Assembly: GCA_014193115.1 (NCBI GenBank)
Contig: BJHQ01000007.1
Coordinates: forward strand, 1 to 64,000
Direction of reading: 5' to 3'
DNA: 64,000 nt
Source: Planctomycetota bacterium
GTDB lineage: Bacteria; Planctomycetota; UBA11346
The notes under the pieces are model-generated. The model was given only the letters and a program-made list of their open reading frames with translations, ran no database searches and was not told the DNA's origin. Below, piece by piece: positions 42,830 to 51,278 of the stretch (within the stretch, counting starts at the first letter, position 1; each line of letters begins with the position of its first letter). A program made the position numbers and the translations under genes.

Positions 42830-44023
42830 TCACGCCGCCAGGCCGTGGGGGTCGATGACGAACTTCTTGGCCGCGCCTTTGTCGAAGTCCTGATAGCCCT
42901 TGGGCGCGTCGTCGAGCTTGATCAGCTGGACGTTCACCGCCTTGGCGATCTGGATCTTGTCGTGCAGGATGGCCTGCATCAGGTTGCGGTGGTACTTCAT
43001 CACCGGGCATTGGCCGGTGGCGAAGGTATGGCTCTTGGCCCAGCCCAGACCGATGCGGATCGACAAGCTGCCGATCTTGGCGGCTTCGTCGACGGCGCCG
43101 GGGTCGCCGGTGACGTACAGACCGGGGATGCCGATGCCGCCGCCGGCCTTGGTCAGTTCCATCATGCTGTTGAGTACGGTGGCGGGGCGCTCGACCTTGG
43201 CTTCGCCGCCGTGGCCGCGGGCCTCGAAGCCGACGCAGTCGACGCCGCAGTCGACCTCGGGCACGCCGAGGATGGCGGCGATCTGCTCGGCGATCGGGGT
43301 GCCGTTGCCGACATCGACTATTTCGCAGCCCATTTTCTTGGCTTGCTTCAGGCGATCCTTCATCAGGTCGCCGACGATGACCACTGCGGCTCCGAGCAGG
43401 TGGCAGCTGGCGGCGCAGGCCAGGCCGACCGGGCCGGCACCGGCGATGTACACGGTGGAACCGGGCCCGACGCCGGCGGTGACTGCGCCATGGAAACCGG
43501 TGGGAAAGATGTCAGACAGCAGGGCCAGATCGGTAATCTTGGCCATCGCCTGATCTTTGTCAGGGAATTTCAGCAGATTGAAATCAGCATAGGGAATCAT
43601 CACGAACTCAGCCTGGCCGCCGATCCAGCCGCCCATGTCGACGTAGCCATAGGCCGCGCCGGGCCGGGCCGGGTTGACGTTCAGGCAAATCCCGGTCTTG
43701 CCGGCCTTGCAGTTGGCGCAGCGTCCGCAAGCGATGTTGAAGGGTACGCTGACCAGATCGCCGACCTTGATGTATTCGACGTCCTTGCCGACCTCGATCA
43801 CTTCGCCGGTGATCTCGTGGCCCAGGACCAGGCCGGCCGGGGCGGTGGTGCGGCCGCGGACCATGTGCTGATCGCTGCCGCAGATGTTGGTGCAGACGAC
43901 CTTCAGGATCGCGCCGTGCTGGCACTTGCGCTTCTGATCCTTGAGTTCGAGCTTCGGGAAGTCGATGTTGACGACTTCGACCACGCCGGGCCGTTGGTAG
44001 ATGACGCCGCGATTGGTGGGCAT
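42830..44023 (-). CDS. fdhA: Glutathione-independent formaldehyde dehydrogenase (zinc alcohol dehydrogenase family)
   Basis: Oxidises formaldehyde to formate with NAD in the cytosol, using a nicotinoprotein-type mechanism in the best studied homologue. The 397-residue product matches the family length. It has the catalytic zinc region CTNICGSDQHMVRG and GHEITGEV, the structural zinc cluster CGRCANCKAGKTGIC, and the nucleotide fold AGAGPVGLACAASC. The ATG at 44023 has AGGAG ten bases upstream and fits the family start (MPTNRGVIYQRPG). It may serve in detoxification; no neighbouring C1 genes are seen. Confidence 0.93.
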   Translation of the reverse strand: MPTNRGVIYQRPGVVEVVNIDFPKLELKDQKRKCQHGAILKVVCTNICGSDQHMVRGRTTAPAGLVLGHEITGEVIEVGKDVEYIKVGDLVSVPFNIACGRCANCKAGKTGICLNVNPARPGAAYGYVDMGGWIGGQAEFVMIPYADFNLLKFPDKDQAMAKITDLALLSDIFPTGFHGAVTAGVGPGSTVYIAGAGPVGLACAASCHLLGAAVVIVGDLMKDRLKQAKKMGCEIVDVGNGTPIAEQIAAILGVPEVDCGVDCVGFEARGHGGEAKVERPATVLNSMMELTKAGGGIGIPGLYVTGDPGAVDEAAKIGSLSIRIGLGWAKSHTFATGQCPVMKYHRNLMQAILHDKIQIAKAVNVQLIKLDDAPKGYQDFDKGAAKKFVIDPHGLAA

Positions 44024-44196
44024 AGGGAGGGCTCCTGTCCGCGAGGACGCTGGGTGCTGGACGCAACAGACGCAGGCACGCAAACATGGCCACGCGGGCC
44101 ATGCGACTTCCCATTCGGTGTGTCACCCGGATAAGCAGTGCGGCCATACCGGCAGGTCGCGATTGCAGTCGGAGACCGCTGACAAGGCTGCCACAC

Positions 44197-44445
44197 ATGC
44201 CCACCTATGTGTACGAAACCGTCCCAGGTTCGGGACGGCCATCGCGCAAGATCGAGATCGTGCAGCGCATGGCTGATGCCCCGTTGACCACCGATCCGGC
44301 CAGCGGAGAGCCGATCCGCCGGGTGGTGAGCGGCGGTTTTGGCTACCTCGGTCCGGCAGATGGGCCGACGTCGGTCGCCACCGCTTGCCAGCCGGGCTGC
44401 GCCTGCCACAGCGGTTCCGGCCGCCAACCCGGCTGGAATCGCTGA
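44197..44445 (+). CDS. FmdB-like small protein
   Basis: The 82-residue product begins MPTYVYE, the hallmark of the FmdB family of putative regulatory zinc-ribbon proteins, followed by IEIVQRMADAPLTTDPASGEPIRRVVSGGFG. The usual two CxxC pairs after the start are absent; cysteines occur only near the C-terminus (CQPGCAC), so the zinc ribbon is degenerate or rearranged. It lies 52 bases before purQ in the same direction. Function unknown. Confidence 0.7.
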   Translation: MPTYVYETVPGSGRPSRKIEIVQRMADAPLTTDPASGEPIRRVVSGGFGYLGPADGPTSVATACQPGCACHSGSGRQPGWNR

Positions 44446-44497
44446 CCGGCCGGTTCCGGGTTGCGCCGTGCCGCCCTGCGGTTGAATCCCCGCCCGC

Positions 44498-45244
44498 ATG
44501 CGTCCACTCGCCCTTGTCCTGCGCGCCGCCGGCACCAATTGCGATGCAGAGACCGCCTACGCCTTCGGACTGGTGGGAGCGCAGGCCGAAGTCCTCCATA
44601 TCAATCAGCTGCGCGAACGGCCCAGCCGGCTGCGCGAGGTCCAGATCATCGCCATTCCAGGGGGATTCAGCTACGGCGACGACATCGCCTCGGGCCGGAT
44701 CTTCGCCAATGAATTGACGACATTCTTGCGCGATGAACTGAACGCGTTCGTCGCTCGGGGCGGATTCGTGATCGGCATCTGCAATGGCTTCCAAGTGCTG
44801 GTGAAATCGGGTCTGCTACCAGGCGGAACCGCCGGCGTCCAGGATGCGACGCTGTGCGACAACGTTGGCGGGACGTACCGCGATTGCTGGGTCGCTGCGG
44901 TCGGCGATCCGACCCGCTGCGCATGGGTTCCCGACGCGGCCGAGGTCGAACTGCCAGTGGCCCATGGCGAGGGCCGGTTCGTGGCCAGCGACCAGGTCCT
45001 TGACCGCCTTGCAGCGGGAAGGCAGATCGCGCTGCGCTATGCCGATGGCAGCAATCCCAACGGCAGCCAACGCGACATTGCCGGGGTATGCGATCCCACC
45101 GGACGGGTCTTTGGGCTGATGCCGCATCCCGAGCGTTTCCTGCGCTGGGAGAACCACCCTCGCTGGACCCGGGAACCGCGCCGCGCCGAAGGCGATGGCG
45201 TGCGGTTCTTCCGTACAGCCGTGGCGAAGCTCACCGGGGCCTGA
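44498..45244 (+). CDS. purQ: Phosphoribosylformylglycinamidine synthase, PurQ glutaminase subunit
   Basis: Releases ammonia from glutamine for PurL (318-3197). The 248-residue product has the class I glutaminase nucleophile in GICNGFQVL, the oxyanion region IPGGFSYGDDIASGRIFANE, and the C-terminal His-Glu pair in LMPHPERF. The start MRPLALVLRAAGTNCDAET fits the family. No separate purS is seen, in line with PurS being fused to PurL. It is not in an operon with purL. Confidence 0.95.
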   Translation: MRPLALVLRAAGTNCDAETAYAFGLVGAQAEVLHINQLRERPSRLREVQIIAIPGGFSYGDDIASGRIFANELTTFLRDELNAFVARGGFVIGICNGFQVLVKSGLLPGGTAGVQDATLCDNVGGTYRDCWVAAVGDPTRCAWVPDAAEVELPVAHGEGRFVASDQVLDRLAAGRQIALRYADGSNPNGSQRDIAGVCDPTGRVFGLMPHPERFLRWENHPRWTREPRRAEGDGVRFFRTAVAKLTGA

Positions 45245-45403
45245 AGGACTTCCGCCAAAGTCTCCATGGTGTGCGGCAATGTGGGCGTGGGGCTGCCAAT
45301 TTTATCAAGCCGCACAGAGCGAGGCGCTCCGAGTTGCTTGGTTTTGGCCCAGGCTGATCGCTGCCGCTGGCGGCGCCAATTCCATCAGCTAGCGTCCCCG
45401 CCC

Positions 45404-46780
45404 ATGCGCCAGCGCCTCATCCCCGCCCTCGCCCTCGTCTGCGGACTCGGGTTCACCGCCGATGACCCGGGATTGAAGCCCGAGCCTCTGGTCGTCCCTG
45501 AAACCAACCAGCAGATCCCGGTATCGAGCAAAAAGGATCTGACCTTTCCGCTGGTCGCCGATCCCGATCTCGCCAGCCGCGAGCTGTACTTCCAAATCCA
45601 TGATGGTCAGGCGTGGGGCGCATGGCAGAAGCATGGCCAGGCCTACGCCAAGGATGCTCCGGTGGTGTGGGCTCCGCCCGAAGGCCACCTGCGCATCTAT
45701 TTCAACAAGATCCTGTCCAGCGGCATCAGCACCGGCGTTCCGACCGCGGCGACCAAAGCCACTGCCGAGTTCATCATCGACCGGACCTCTCCGACCGTCG
45801 GCATCACCTTCCCGGCGGCCAAGGCCAAGCTGCGCGGCGGCGACCGCTACACCGTGACTTGGGCCGCCGACGACAAGTACCTGCGATCGAACCCGATCGC
45901 GGTTAAATTCAGCCGCGACGGCAACGGCACCTTCGAGACCCTGGCTACCGGCATACCGAACAGCGGCTCATGGGACTGGACCGTGCCGATGAGCATGACC
46001 ACCAGCGGGGTCCTGCGCATCGAAGCCGCCGACAAGGCCGCCAACCTCGGTGGCACGGAAATCTCCGGTCTGGTCATCGACTCGATCAAACCCCGGGGCA
46101 AGGTCCTCGGTCCGGCCATCGCCAACCGCGCCGATGTGACTTTCGATCTCGACGTCAGCGACCAGGGTCCGGCGACCCTGACCAACGCGCGGCTGTGGGT
46201 CAGCCAGGACGACGGCACCAGCTGGTCGGAAGGCCCGGTGATCGACGCGCCGTTCAAACAGGTGGCGTGGAAGGCTCCGGCCGATGGCCGATTCCGGTTG
46301 TATGTCGTCGCCACCGATGGCGCTGGCAACATCACCGCTGCGCCAAAGGGCAAGGACGGCAGCGAAGTCCTGATCGTCGATTCGACCGCGCCGGTGATCA
46401 CCCTCGCCGCTGCGATCGGCATCACCGAAGCCAGCACCGCCAAGCCCGGGGCGCGCACCGACTTCAAACCGGGCGACCGGGTCCAGGTGCCGTTCTCGGT
46501 CAAGGATGCGAATCTCACCGCGAATTCCGTGACGGTTTCGATTCAGTACGACGCGACCATGCCGTGGCGTGAACTCGCCAAGGGACAGGCCACCGACGCC
46601 GCTTATTTCTTTGCCATCCCCGCCGACGCCAAGGACACCAAGCAGGCCCGGGTGCGGGTGACCGCAGTGGACAATGCCGGCAACCAGGGCGAAGCGATCT
46701 CATCCCAGCCCTTCGCCATCCAGACCAAGGTGCAGGCGGAGACCTTGCAGGGCGACATCAACAACATCCTGAATCCGTGA
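45404..46780 (+). CDS. Secreted protein with Ig-like repeats, unknown function
   Basis: The 458-residue product has a short signal peptide (MRQRLIPALALVCGLGFTA) and three or four repeats of a bacterial Ig-like type, each with a segment such as FIIDRTSPTVGITFP, LVIDSIKPRGKVLGP or LIVDSTAPVITLAAA followed by YVVATDGAGN or RVTAVDNAGN. Such repeats usually form a rod-like scaffold; no catalytic domain is visible. Its last codons overlap the GTG start of dxs by four bases, so the two are translationally coupled despite unrelated roles. The gap 45245-45403 before it shows nothing recognisable. Confidence 0.78.
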   Translation: MRQRLIPALALVCGLGFTADDPGLKPEPLVVPETNQQIPVSSKKDLTFPLVADPDLASRELYFQIHDGQAWGAWQKHGQAYAKDAPVVWAPPEGHLRIYFNKILSSGISTGVPTAATKATAEFIIDRTSPTVGITFPAAKAKLRGGDRYTVTWAADDKYLRSNPIAVKFSRDGNGTFETLATGIPNSGSWDWTVPMSMTTSGVLRIEAADKAANLGGTEISGLVIDSIKPRGKVLGPAIANRADVTFDLDVSDQGPATLTNARLWVSQDDGTSWSEGPVIDAPFKQVAWKAPADGRFRLYVVATDGAGNITAAPKGKDGSEVLIVDSTAPVITLAAAIGITEASTAKPGARTDFKPGDRVQVPFSVKDANLTANSVTVSIQYDATMPWRELAKGQATDAAYFFAIPADAKDTKQARVRVTAVDNAGNQGEAISSQPFAIQTKVQAETLQGDINNILNP

Positions 46781-48819
46781 ATCCTCGTTCCTTGACCCCG
46801 GCGCGGGGCGCGCCGGTGGTGAGCAGCCCGGCGCTGGTTCCTCCGCCGCCGATCCTGGATGGCCTGTTGTCGCCAGCGGATCTCCGCCGCCTGACCGCAG
46901 CTGAGCTGGCTCAGCTCGGCGACGAAATCCGTCACCGGATCAAGACCGTGGTGTCGGCCAATGGAGGACACCTGTCCTCGAACCTGGGCACGGTGGAATT
47001 GACCATCGCGCTGCACCGAGTCTTTGATTTCACTGCGGATCGGTTGCTGTGGGATGTCGGCCATCAGGCCTATCCACACAAACTGCTGACTGGCCGGGCG
47101 CGGAACTTCCACACCAACCGGACCCGGGATGGCCTCAGCGGCTTCCCCGATCCCCAGGAAAGCCCCTACGACCTGGCCAAGGTCGGGCACAGCAGCACCG
47201 GCATCTCGACCGGCGTTGGCGTCGCTGAAGCCTATCGCCGGTTGGGTCAGAAGCGGCGGACGGTGGTGGTGGTGGGCGACGGCGCCCTCACCGGCGGCAT
47301 GGCTTTCGAAGGGCTGATCAACGCCGGCCAGCTGAAGAGCGATCTGCTGGTGATCCTGAACGACAACGGCACCTTCATCGATGCGCCGGTGGGCAGCCTG
47401 CACACCCACCTCGACCGGATCCGCACCGGCCGGCTGTACAACCACATCCGCACCCGTTTCCTCTCGACGCTGAAAGGCCTGTGGGCCGGGGCTGAACTGG
47501 AGCGCTTCGCCGAGCAGCTCGAACACGCCGCCCACAAGGTGATCTCGCCGGGCTACATCTTCGAAGATCTCGGCTTCCGCTATTTCGGCCCGATCGATGG
47601 CCACGACCTGCACACCGTCGAAGACAACCTCAAGCGCATCGCGACCTTGTGTGAGAGTGGCCAGGCCGACCGGCCGGTGCTGCTCCACGTCCTGACCCGG
47701 AAGGGCGGCGGCTGGGAGCCGTCAGCCAAGGATCCGCTGAAATTCCACGGTCCCCGCGGTTTCAACATCGATTCCGGCGAGTTCCTGCCCAAGCCGCCGG
47801 CGGCCAAGACCTATTCCCAGATCTTCGCCGAGGCCTGCATCGAGCTGGCGGCGGAGGACGAGCGGGTGGTGGCGATCACCGCGGCCATGCCCACCGGCAC
47901 CGGCCTGCTCGCCTTCGGAAAGAAGTATCCCGATCGCCTGTACGATGTCGGCATCTGCGAGCAGCATTCCTTCGCTTTTGCCCAAGGTTTGGCCATCGCC
48001 GGACTCCACCCGATCCTCGGTCACTATTCGTCCTTCGCCCAGCGCGGATACGACCAGCTGTTCCAGGAGCTGGTGGTCAACCGCGACCTCGGCGTGGTCG
48101 TGACCCTCGACCGGGCTGGGATGGTCGGCGAGGACGGCGAGACCCATCATGGGCTCTACGACATCGCCTGGGCCCGTTGCCTGCCTGGCCTGGTCCTGAT
48201 GGCGCCGAAGGATGGCCCTGAATTGAGATCGATGCTGCGCTGGGCCCACGCAGAACGGCTGAAGCCGCGGAGCGAACGCGCGGCTGGCTATCTGATCCGC
48301 TATCCCCGTGAGGAAGCTCCGGATTTCGCCGTCGCTGCGCCCATTGCCCAGGGCAAGGCGGAAGTGCTCGCAGACGGCAAAGCCGATGCAGAAGGTCGCC
48401 GGCCACTGCTCATTTGGGCCTATGGCGCCGCTGTCCGGTTCTGCCGCGATGCGCTGGCTGACCTGGGTGACCGGGCCGCCGGCGTCACCTTGGTCAATGC
48501 CCGCTTCGCGAAGCCGCTGGACAGCGAGCTGCTCGCCGCCCAGGCCGCGCACCACGATCGTCTCCTGACGGTTGAGGATCATGCGCTGGCCGGCGGATTT
48601 GGTTCGGTGGTCGCCGAAGCTGTCGCCGATCTCGGTCTGTCGATCCCGATGACCAGGCTCGGTGTGCGGGATGAGCTGGTAGCCCATGCCACCCGCGATC
48701 AGCAATTGGCAGCTCATGGGCTGGACCGGGCCGGGCTTGCGGCACGCATCGCCACCTTGATCGCGCCGGTCCTGGATCGGTCGCAGTCGGTGTCGATACC
48801 GTTCCCGCGATCGGCTTGA
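46777..48819 (+). CDS. dxs: 1-Deoxy-D-xylulose-5-phosphate synthase
   Basis: First enzyme of the MEP isoprenoid pathway, condensing pyruvate and glyceraldehyde 3-phosphate with thiamine diphosphate. The 680-residue product has the thiamine diphosphate motif GDGALTGGMAFEGL through ILNDNGTF, the catalytic Glu in VGICEQHSFAFAQGLA, and a transketolase C-terminal domain. The start is GTG at 46777, overlapping the preceding stop codon (GTGA). The N-terminus is about 25 residues longer than usual and Pro-rich, so an internal start is possible, but GTG with the overlap seems best. Confidence 0.94.
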   Translation: MNPRSLTPARGAPVVSSPALVPPPPILDGLLSPADLRRLTAAELAQLGDEIRHRIKTVVSANGGHLSSNLGTVELTIALHRVFDFTADRLLWDVGHQAYPHKLLTGRARNFHTNRTRDGLSGFPDPQESPYDLAKVGHSSTGISTGVGVAEAYRRLGQKRRTVVVVGDGALTGGMAFEGLINAGQLKSDLLVILNDNGTFIDAPVGSLHTHLDRIRTGRLYNHIRTRFLSTLKGLWAGAELERFAEQLEHAAHKVISPGYIFEDLGFRYFGPIDGHDLHTVEDNLKRIATLCESGQADRPVLLHVLTRKGGGWEPSAKDPLKFHGPRGFNIDSGEFLPKPPAAKTYSQIFAEACIELAAEDERVVAITAAMPTGTGLLAFGKKYPDRLYDVGICEQHSFAFAQGLAIAGLHPILGHYSSFAQRGYDQLFQELVVNRDLGVVVTLDRAGMVGEDGETHHGLYDIAWARCLPGLVLMAPKDGPELRSMLRWAHAERLKPRSERAAGYLIRYPREEAPDFAVAAPIAQGKAEVLADGKADAEGRRPLLIWAYGAAVRFCRDALADLGDRAAGVTLVNARFAKPLDSELLAAQAAHHDRLLTVEDHALAGGFGSVVAEAVADLGLSIPMTRLGVRDELVAHATRDQQLAAHGLDRAGLAARIATLIAPVLDRSQSVSIPFPRSA

Positions 48820-48849
48820 ACAGTTTGCCGCTTCCGGCAGGGTAGACCC

Positions 48850-50310
48850 GTGCCAAGCGATTCGCCTCTGCCGGACCGGATCGGGCCCTATCGGGTACTT
48901 AAGCGGATCGGGGCCGGCGCAATGGGCGAGGTCTATCTCGGACAGGATGGGGCCGGGCAAGAGGTGGCGATCAAGGTGATGGCGATCCGGCTGGTCGATT
49001 CGCCTGATTTCCTTGAGCGATTCCACCGGGAATTCAACCTGGTGGCGGGCATCGACCATCCCAACATCGCCCGGGCCATGGGCTCTGGCGAGTTCGATGG
49101 CCAACCCTATCTGGCCATGGAGTACATCCGCGGCCCGGCACTTGACCAGGTTCTGAAGCAGCAAGGCCCGTTGACCGAAGCCACCGCGCTGCGCGTCGCC
49201 ATCGGCGTCGCCAAAGGCCTTGAGTTCGCTTACCAGCGTTCCGGTCTGATTCACCGCGACATCAAGCCGGCCAACATCCTGATTGCGAAGAAAGGCGACG
49301 ACCCGTTCGCTACGCCAGGAGTCGATGAGAACGACCTCGCCAAGGTGATCGACTTCGGCTTGGCCAAATCCGTGAGCAGCGAAGCCCAGGGGCTGACCAT
49401 GACCGGCGCGGTGATGGGAACGCCGCACTACATGGCGCCGGAGCAGATTCGCGGTGAAAAGGACGTGGATGTCCACGCCGACATCTACGCCCTGGGCGCC
49501 ACCCTGTACCACCTGCTGACCGGGGCCTATCCGTATCCAGAGCCCTCACCCGGCCTGGTGATGACCGCCCATCTGACCAAGCCGGTGCCGGATCCGGGCA
49601 CCACGGTGCGGACACTGAGCAAGCCGACCCGCGAATTGGTGATGACCGCGATGCAGAAGCGTCCGGGTGATCGGTTCCTGACCTACCGGGCTTTCCTGGT
49701 GGCCGCTGAAAAATCGCTCCGGACGCTGATCGGAACCGACCAGATGTCGGCAACCCGATCCCGCCGGGTGTCGAGCAGTGCGGCTAGGCCGATTTCGGAC
49801 AGCATCCAACGGGGCACGTTGGCCAGTGGTCAGCGCGAACCGTCTGGCGGCCACCCGACTTCGGGTGCCGTGAAACCAGGAACCGTCCCGGGGCCGCGCC
49901 CGGGCACTGCGGCCTACGTCAAGCGCTCGTCCTCCGGCTCGGCGACTGGCTCGACCTCAAAGCCAGGTACCCAGGCGACGGCAGCGGCTCGGCCGGGCAC
50001 CGGTACACGACCTCGGTCATCGGTGGCGCTGCCCGATCCGACGCCACGGGCGCAGCCGGTCACGGCCAGCGACAGCCGGGCGCCGGCGGTCGGAGGCATC
50101 CGCCCGGTGACCGCATCCATCACCCGGTCATCGAGCAGCGATGTGCGTGCGCCCGGCGCCAAGCGGCACTCGACCACCGGCGTGCCCTTGGCCGACCTGC
50201 CGATGGTCCCGCCGGAGCCGTCCGGCATTTTCAAATATCTCCATTGGATCGTGCTCGGCGTGGCGATCGCCGTCGTCATCGCCGTGCTGGTCATTACCGG
50301 CAGCGTCTGA
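48850..50310 (+). CDS. Membrane Ser/Thr protein kinase
   Basis: The 486-residue product has an N-terminal kinase domain (about residues 14-280) with glycine loop GAGAMGEVYL, ATP-binding Lys42 (VAIKVM), catalytic loop HRDIKPAN (His135 to Asn142), DFG (Asp168) and GTPHYMAPEQ, so it should be active. A 16-residue acidic insertion (GDDPFATPGVDENDLA) lies between the catalytic loop and DFG. About 170 low-complexity Ser/Arg/Pro/Thr-rich residues lead to one C-terminal membrane helix (about 464-483) with only a few residues beyond it, so the kinase is tail-anchored and lacks an outside sensor. The start is GTG at 48850 with AGGG upstream. It follows dxs by 30 bases. Confidence 0.9.
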   Translation: MPSDSPLPDRIGPYRVLKRIGAGAMGEVYLGQDGAGQEVAIKVMAIRLVDSPDFLERFHREFNLVAGIDHPNIARAMGSGEFDGQPYLAMEYIRGPALDQVLKQQGPLTEATALRVAIGVAKGLEFAYQRSGLIHRDIKPANILIAKKGDDPFATPGVDENDLAKVIDFGLAKSVSSEAQGLTMTGAVMGTPHYMAPEQIRGEKDVDVHADIYALGATLYHLLTGAYPYPEPSPGLVMTAHLTKPVPDPGTTVRTLSKPTRELVMTAMQKRPGDRFLTYRAFLVAAEKSLRTLIGTDQMSATRSRRVSSSAARPISDSIQRGTLASGQREPSGGHPTSGAVKPGTVPGPRPGTAAYVKRSSSGSATGSTSKPGTQATAAARPGTGTRPRSSVALPDPTPRAQPVTASDSRAPAVGGIRPVTASITRSSSSDVRAPGAKRHSTTGVPLADLPMVPPEPSGIFKYLHWIVLGVAIAVVIAVLVITGSV

Positions 50311-50507
50311 ACGGGCAGCGCCTGAGCCTGATGCCGTTGCGCTCAGGCCTTCTCAATCGCGGGCGGAAAATGCTGCTCAAGAGCGGCCGGATGGTGACCG
50401 ATGCTCTGTGCTGAGACCGGTCCATCCCCTGCTTGCGACTCCGCCCAGGCCCTGACCCCTGATCAACGGAACGGTCCTTGCGTCTCACCAGGTCAGCGAG
50501 GTATCCT

Positions 50508-50954
50508 ATGCTGATGGCCGCCGAACCTGTCCAACAGATCAACGTCGTGCCCGACGCGCTGGTCGATCTCGATTTCATCGTACCGCTGCTCGGTTTCCCC
50601 AAGCTGACCCGGTATCGGCTCCAGCATCCCAAACCTGGTCCGCTCTGGTGGCTGGAAAGCCTTCAGCAGAGCGATGTGAACTTCTGCCTCCTGGCCCCAT
50701 TCTCTGCCGGTCTGGACTGGGATCTGGTCATCGCACCAGACGATCTGGCGGACATCGGTGCCAAAACGGTCACCGAGGTCGATGTCTTCACCGTGGTCGT
50801 GCTCCACGCCGATCCTGCCCAGGTTCGCACCAACCTGCGCGCTCCCATCCTGGTCTGCCGCCGATCGGCCCAGGCCAAGCAGCTGGTGCTGAATGACGCT
50901 CGGTTGCCGCTGCGGTTGCCGCTGCGCGATATCAATTCCGGCCTGCGGTTCTGA
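50508..50954 (+). CDS. fliW: FliW, CsrA antagonist
   Basis: FliW binds flagellin or CsrA and relieves CsrA repression of flagellin translation. The 148-residue product shows the family core, including VPLLGFPKLTRYRL, PLWWLESLQQSDVNFCLLAP and LRAPILVCRRSAQAKQLVL. The ATG at 50508 has a GAGG Shine-Dalgarno eight bases upstream. It is directly followed by csrA (52-base gap), the usual arrangement. No flagellin or other motility genes are in the window. The preceding gap 50311-50507 shows no gene. Confidence 0.88.
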   Translation: MLMAAEPVQQINVVPDALVDLDFIVPLLGFPKLTRYRLQHPKPGPLWWLESLQQSDVNFCLLAPFSAGLDWDLVIAPDDLADIGAKTVTEVDVFTVVVLHADPAQVRTNLRAPILVCRRSAQAKQLVLNDARLPLRLPLRDINSGLRF

Positions 50955-51006
50955 GCCGGTGACCTGCCTGCTGCTCGGCCGCCGACTTCCGATCCCGGGT
51001 TGATCC

Positions 51007-51276
51007 GTGCTGGTGCTGGTGCGCAAGACAGGAGAACAGATCGTCGTCAACGGCGAACTGGTCATCACCGTGCTTGAATGCGCAAAGGGTCAGATTCGTC
51101 TGGGATTCGAAGCACCGCATTGCTACCAGATTCTGCGTCGTGAGCTGGCCGATGCGATCGGAGCAGAGAACCTCCAGGCGGCCGCTACGCCGAGCAACCT
51201 GCATGCCGCGCTCGATCTCATGCCAGCGGCCTCCGACAGCCCATCGGCCCGGCCGGCCCACCTCAGCTCAGGCTGA
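51007..51276 (+). CDS. csrA: CsrA, RNA-binding translational regulator
   Basis: The 89-residue product begins MLVLVRKTGEQIVVNGELVI (GTG start), matching the CsrA beta strands, and continues with IRLGFEAP and ILRRELADAI; position 5 is Val where most CsrA proteins have Ser or Thr. CsrA binds GGA motifs in mRNA leaders. The C-terminal 25 residues are an Ala/Ser/Pro extension. FliW is encoded just upstream. Its stop lies two bases from the stop of the convergent gene at 51279, so there is no room for a terminator. Confidence 0.9.
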   Translation: MLVLVRKTGEQIVVNGELVITVLECAKGQIRLGFEAPHCYQILRRELADAIGAENLQAAATPSNLHAALDLMPAASDSPSARPAHLSSG

Positions 51277-51278
51277 GG

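Noticed and set aside
42845..44134. 429-codon plus-strand open frame
   Set aside because: It is a shadow of the formaldehyde dehydrogenase gene.
47722..49512. 596-codon minus-strand open frame
   Set aside because: It spans parts of dxs and a kinase gene on the other strand, both well recognised.
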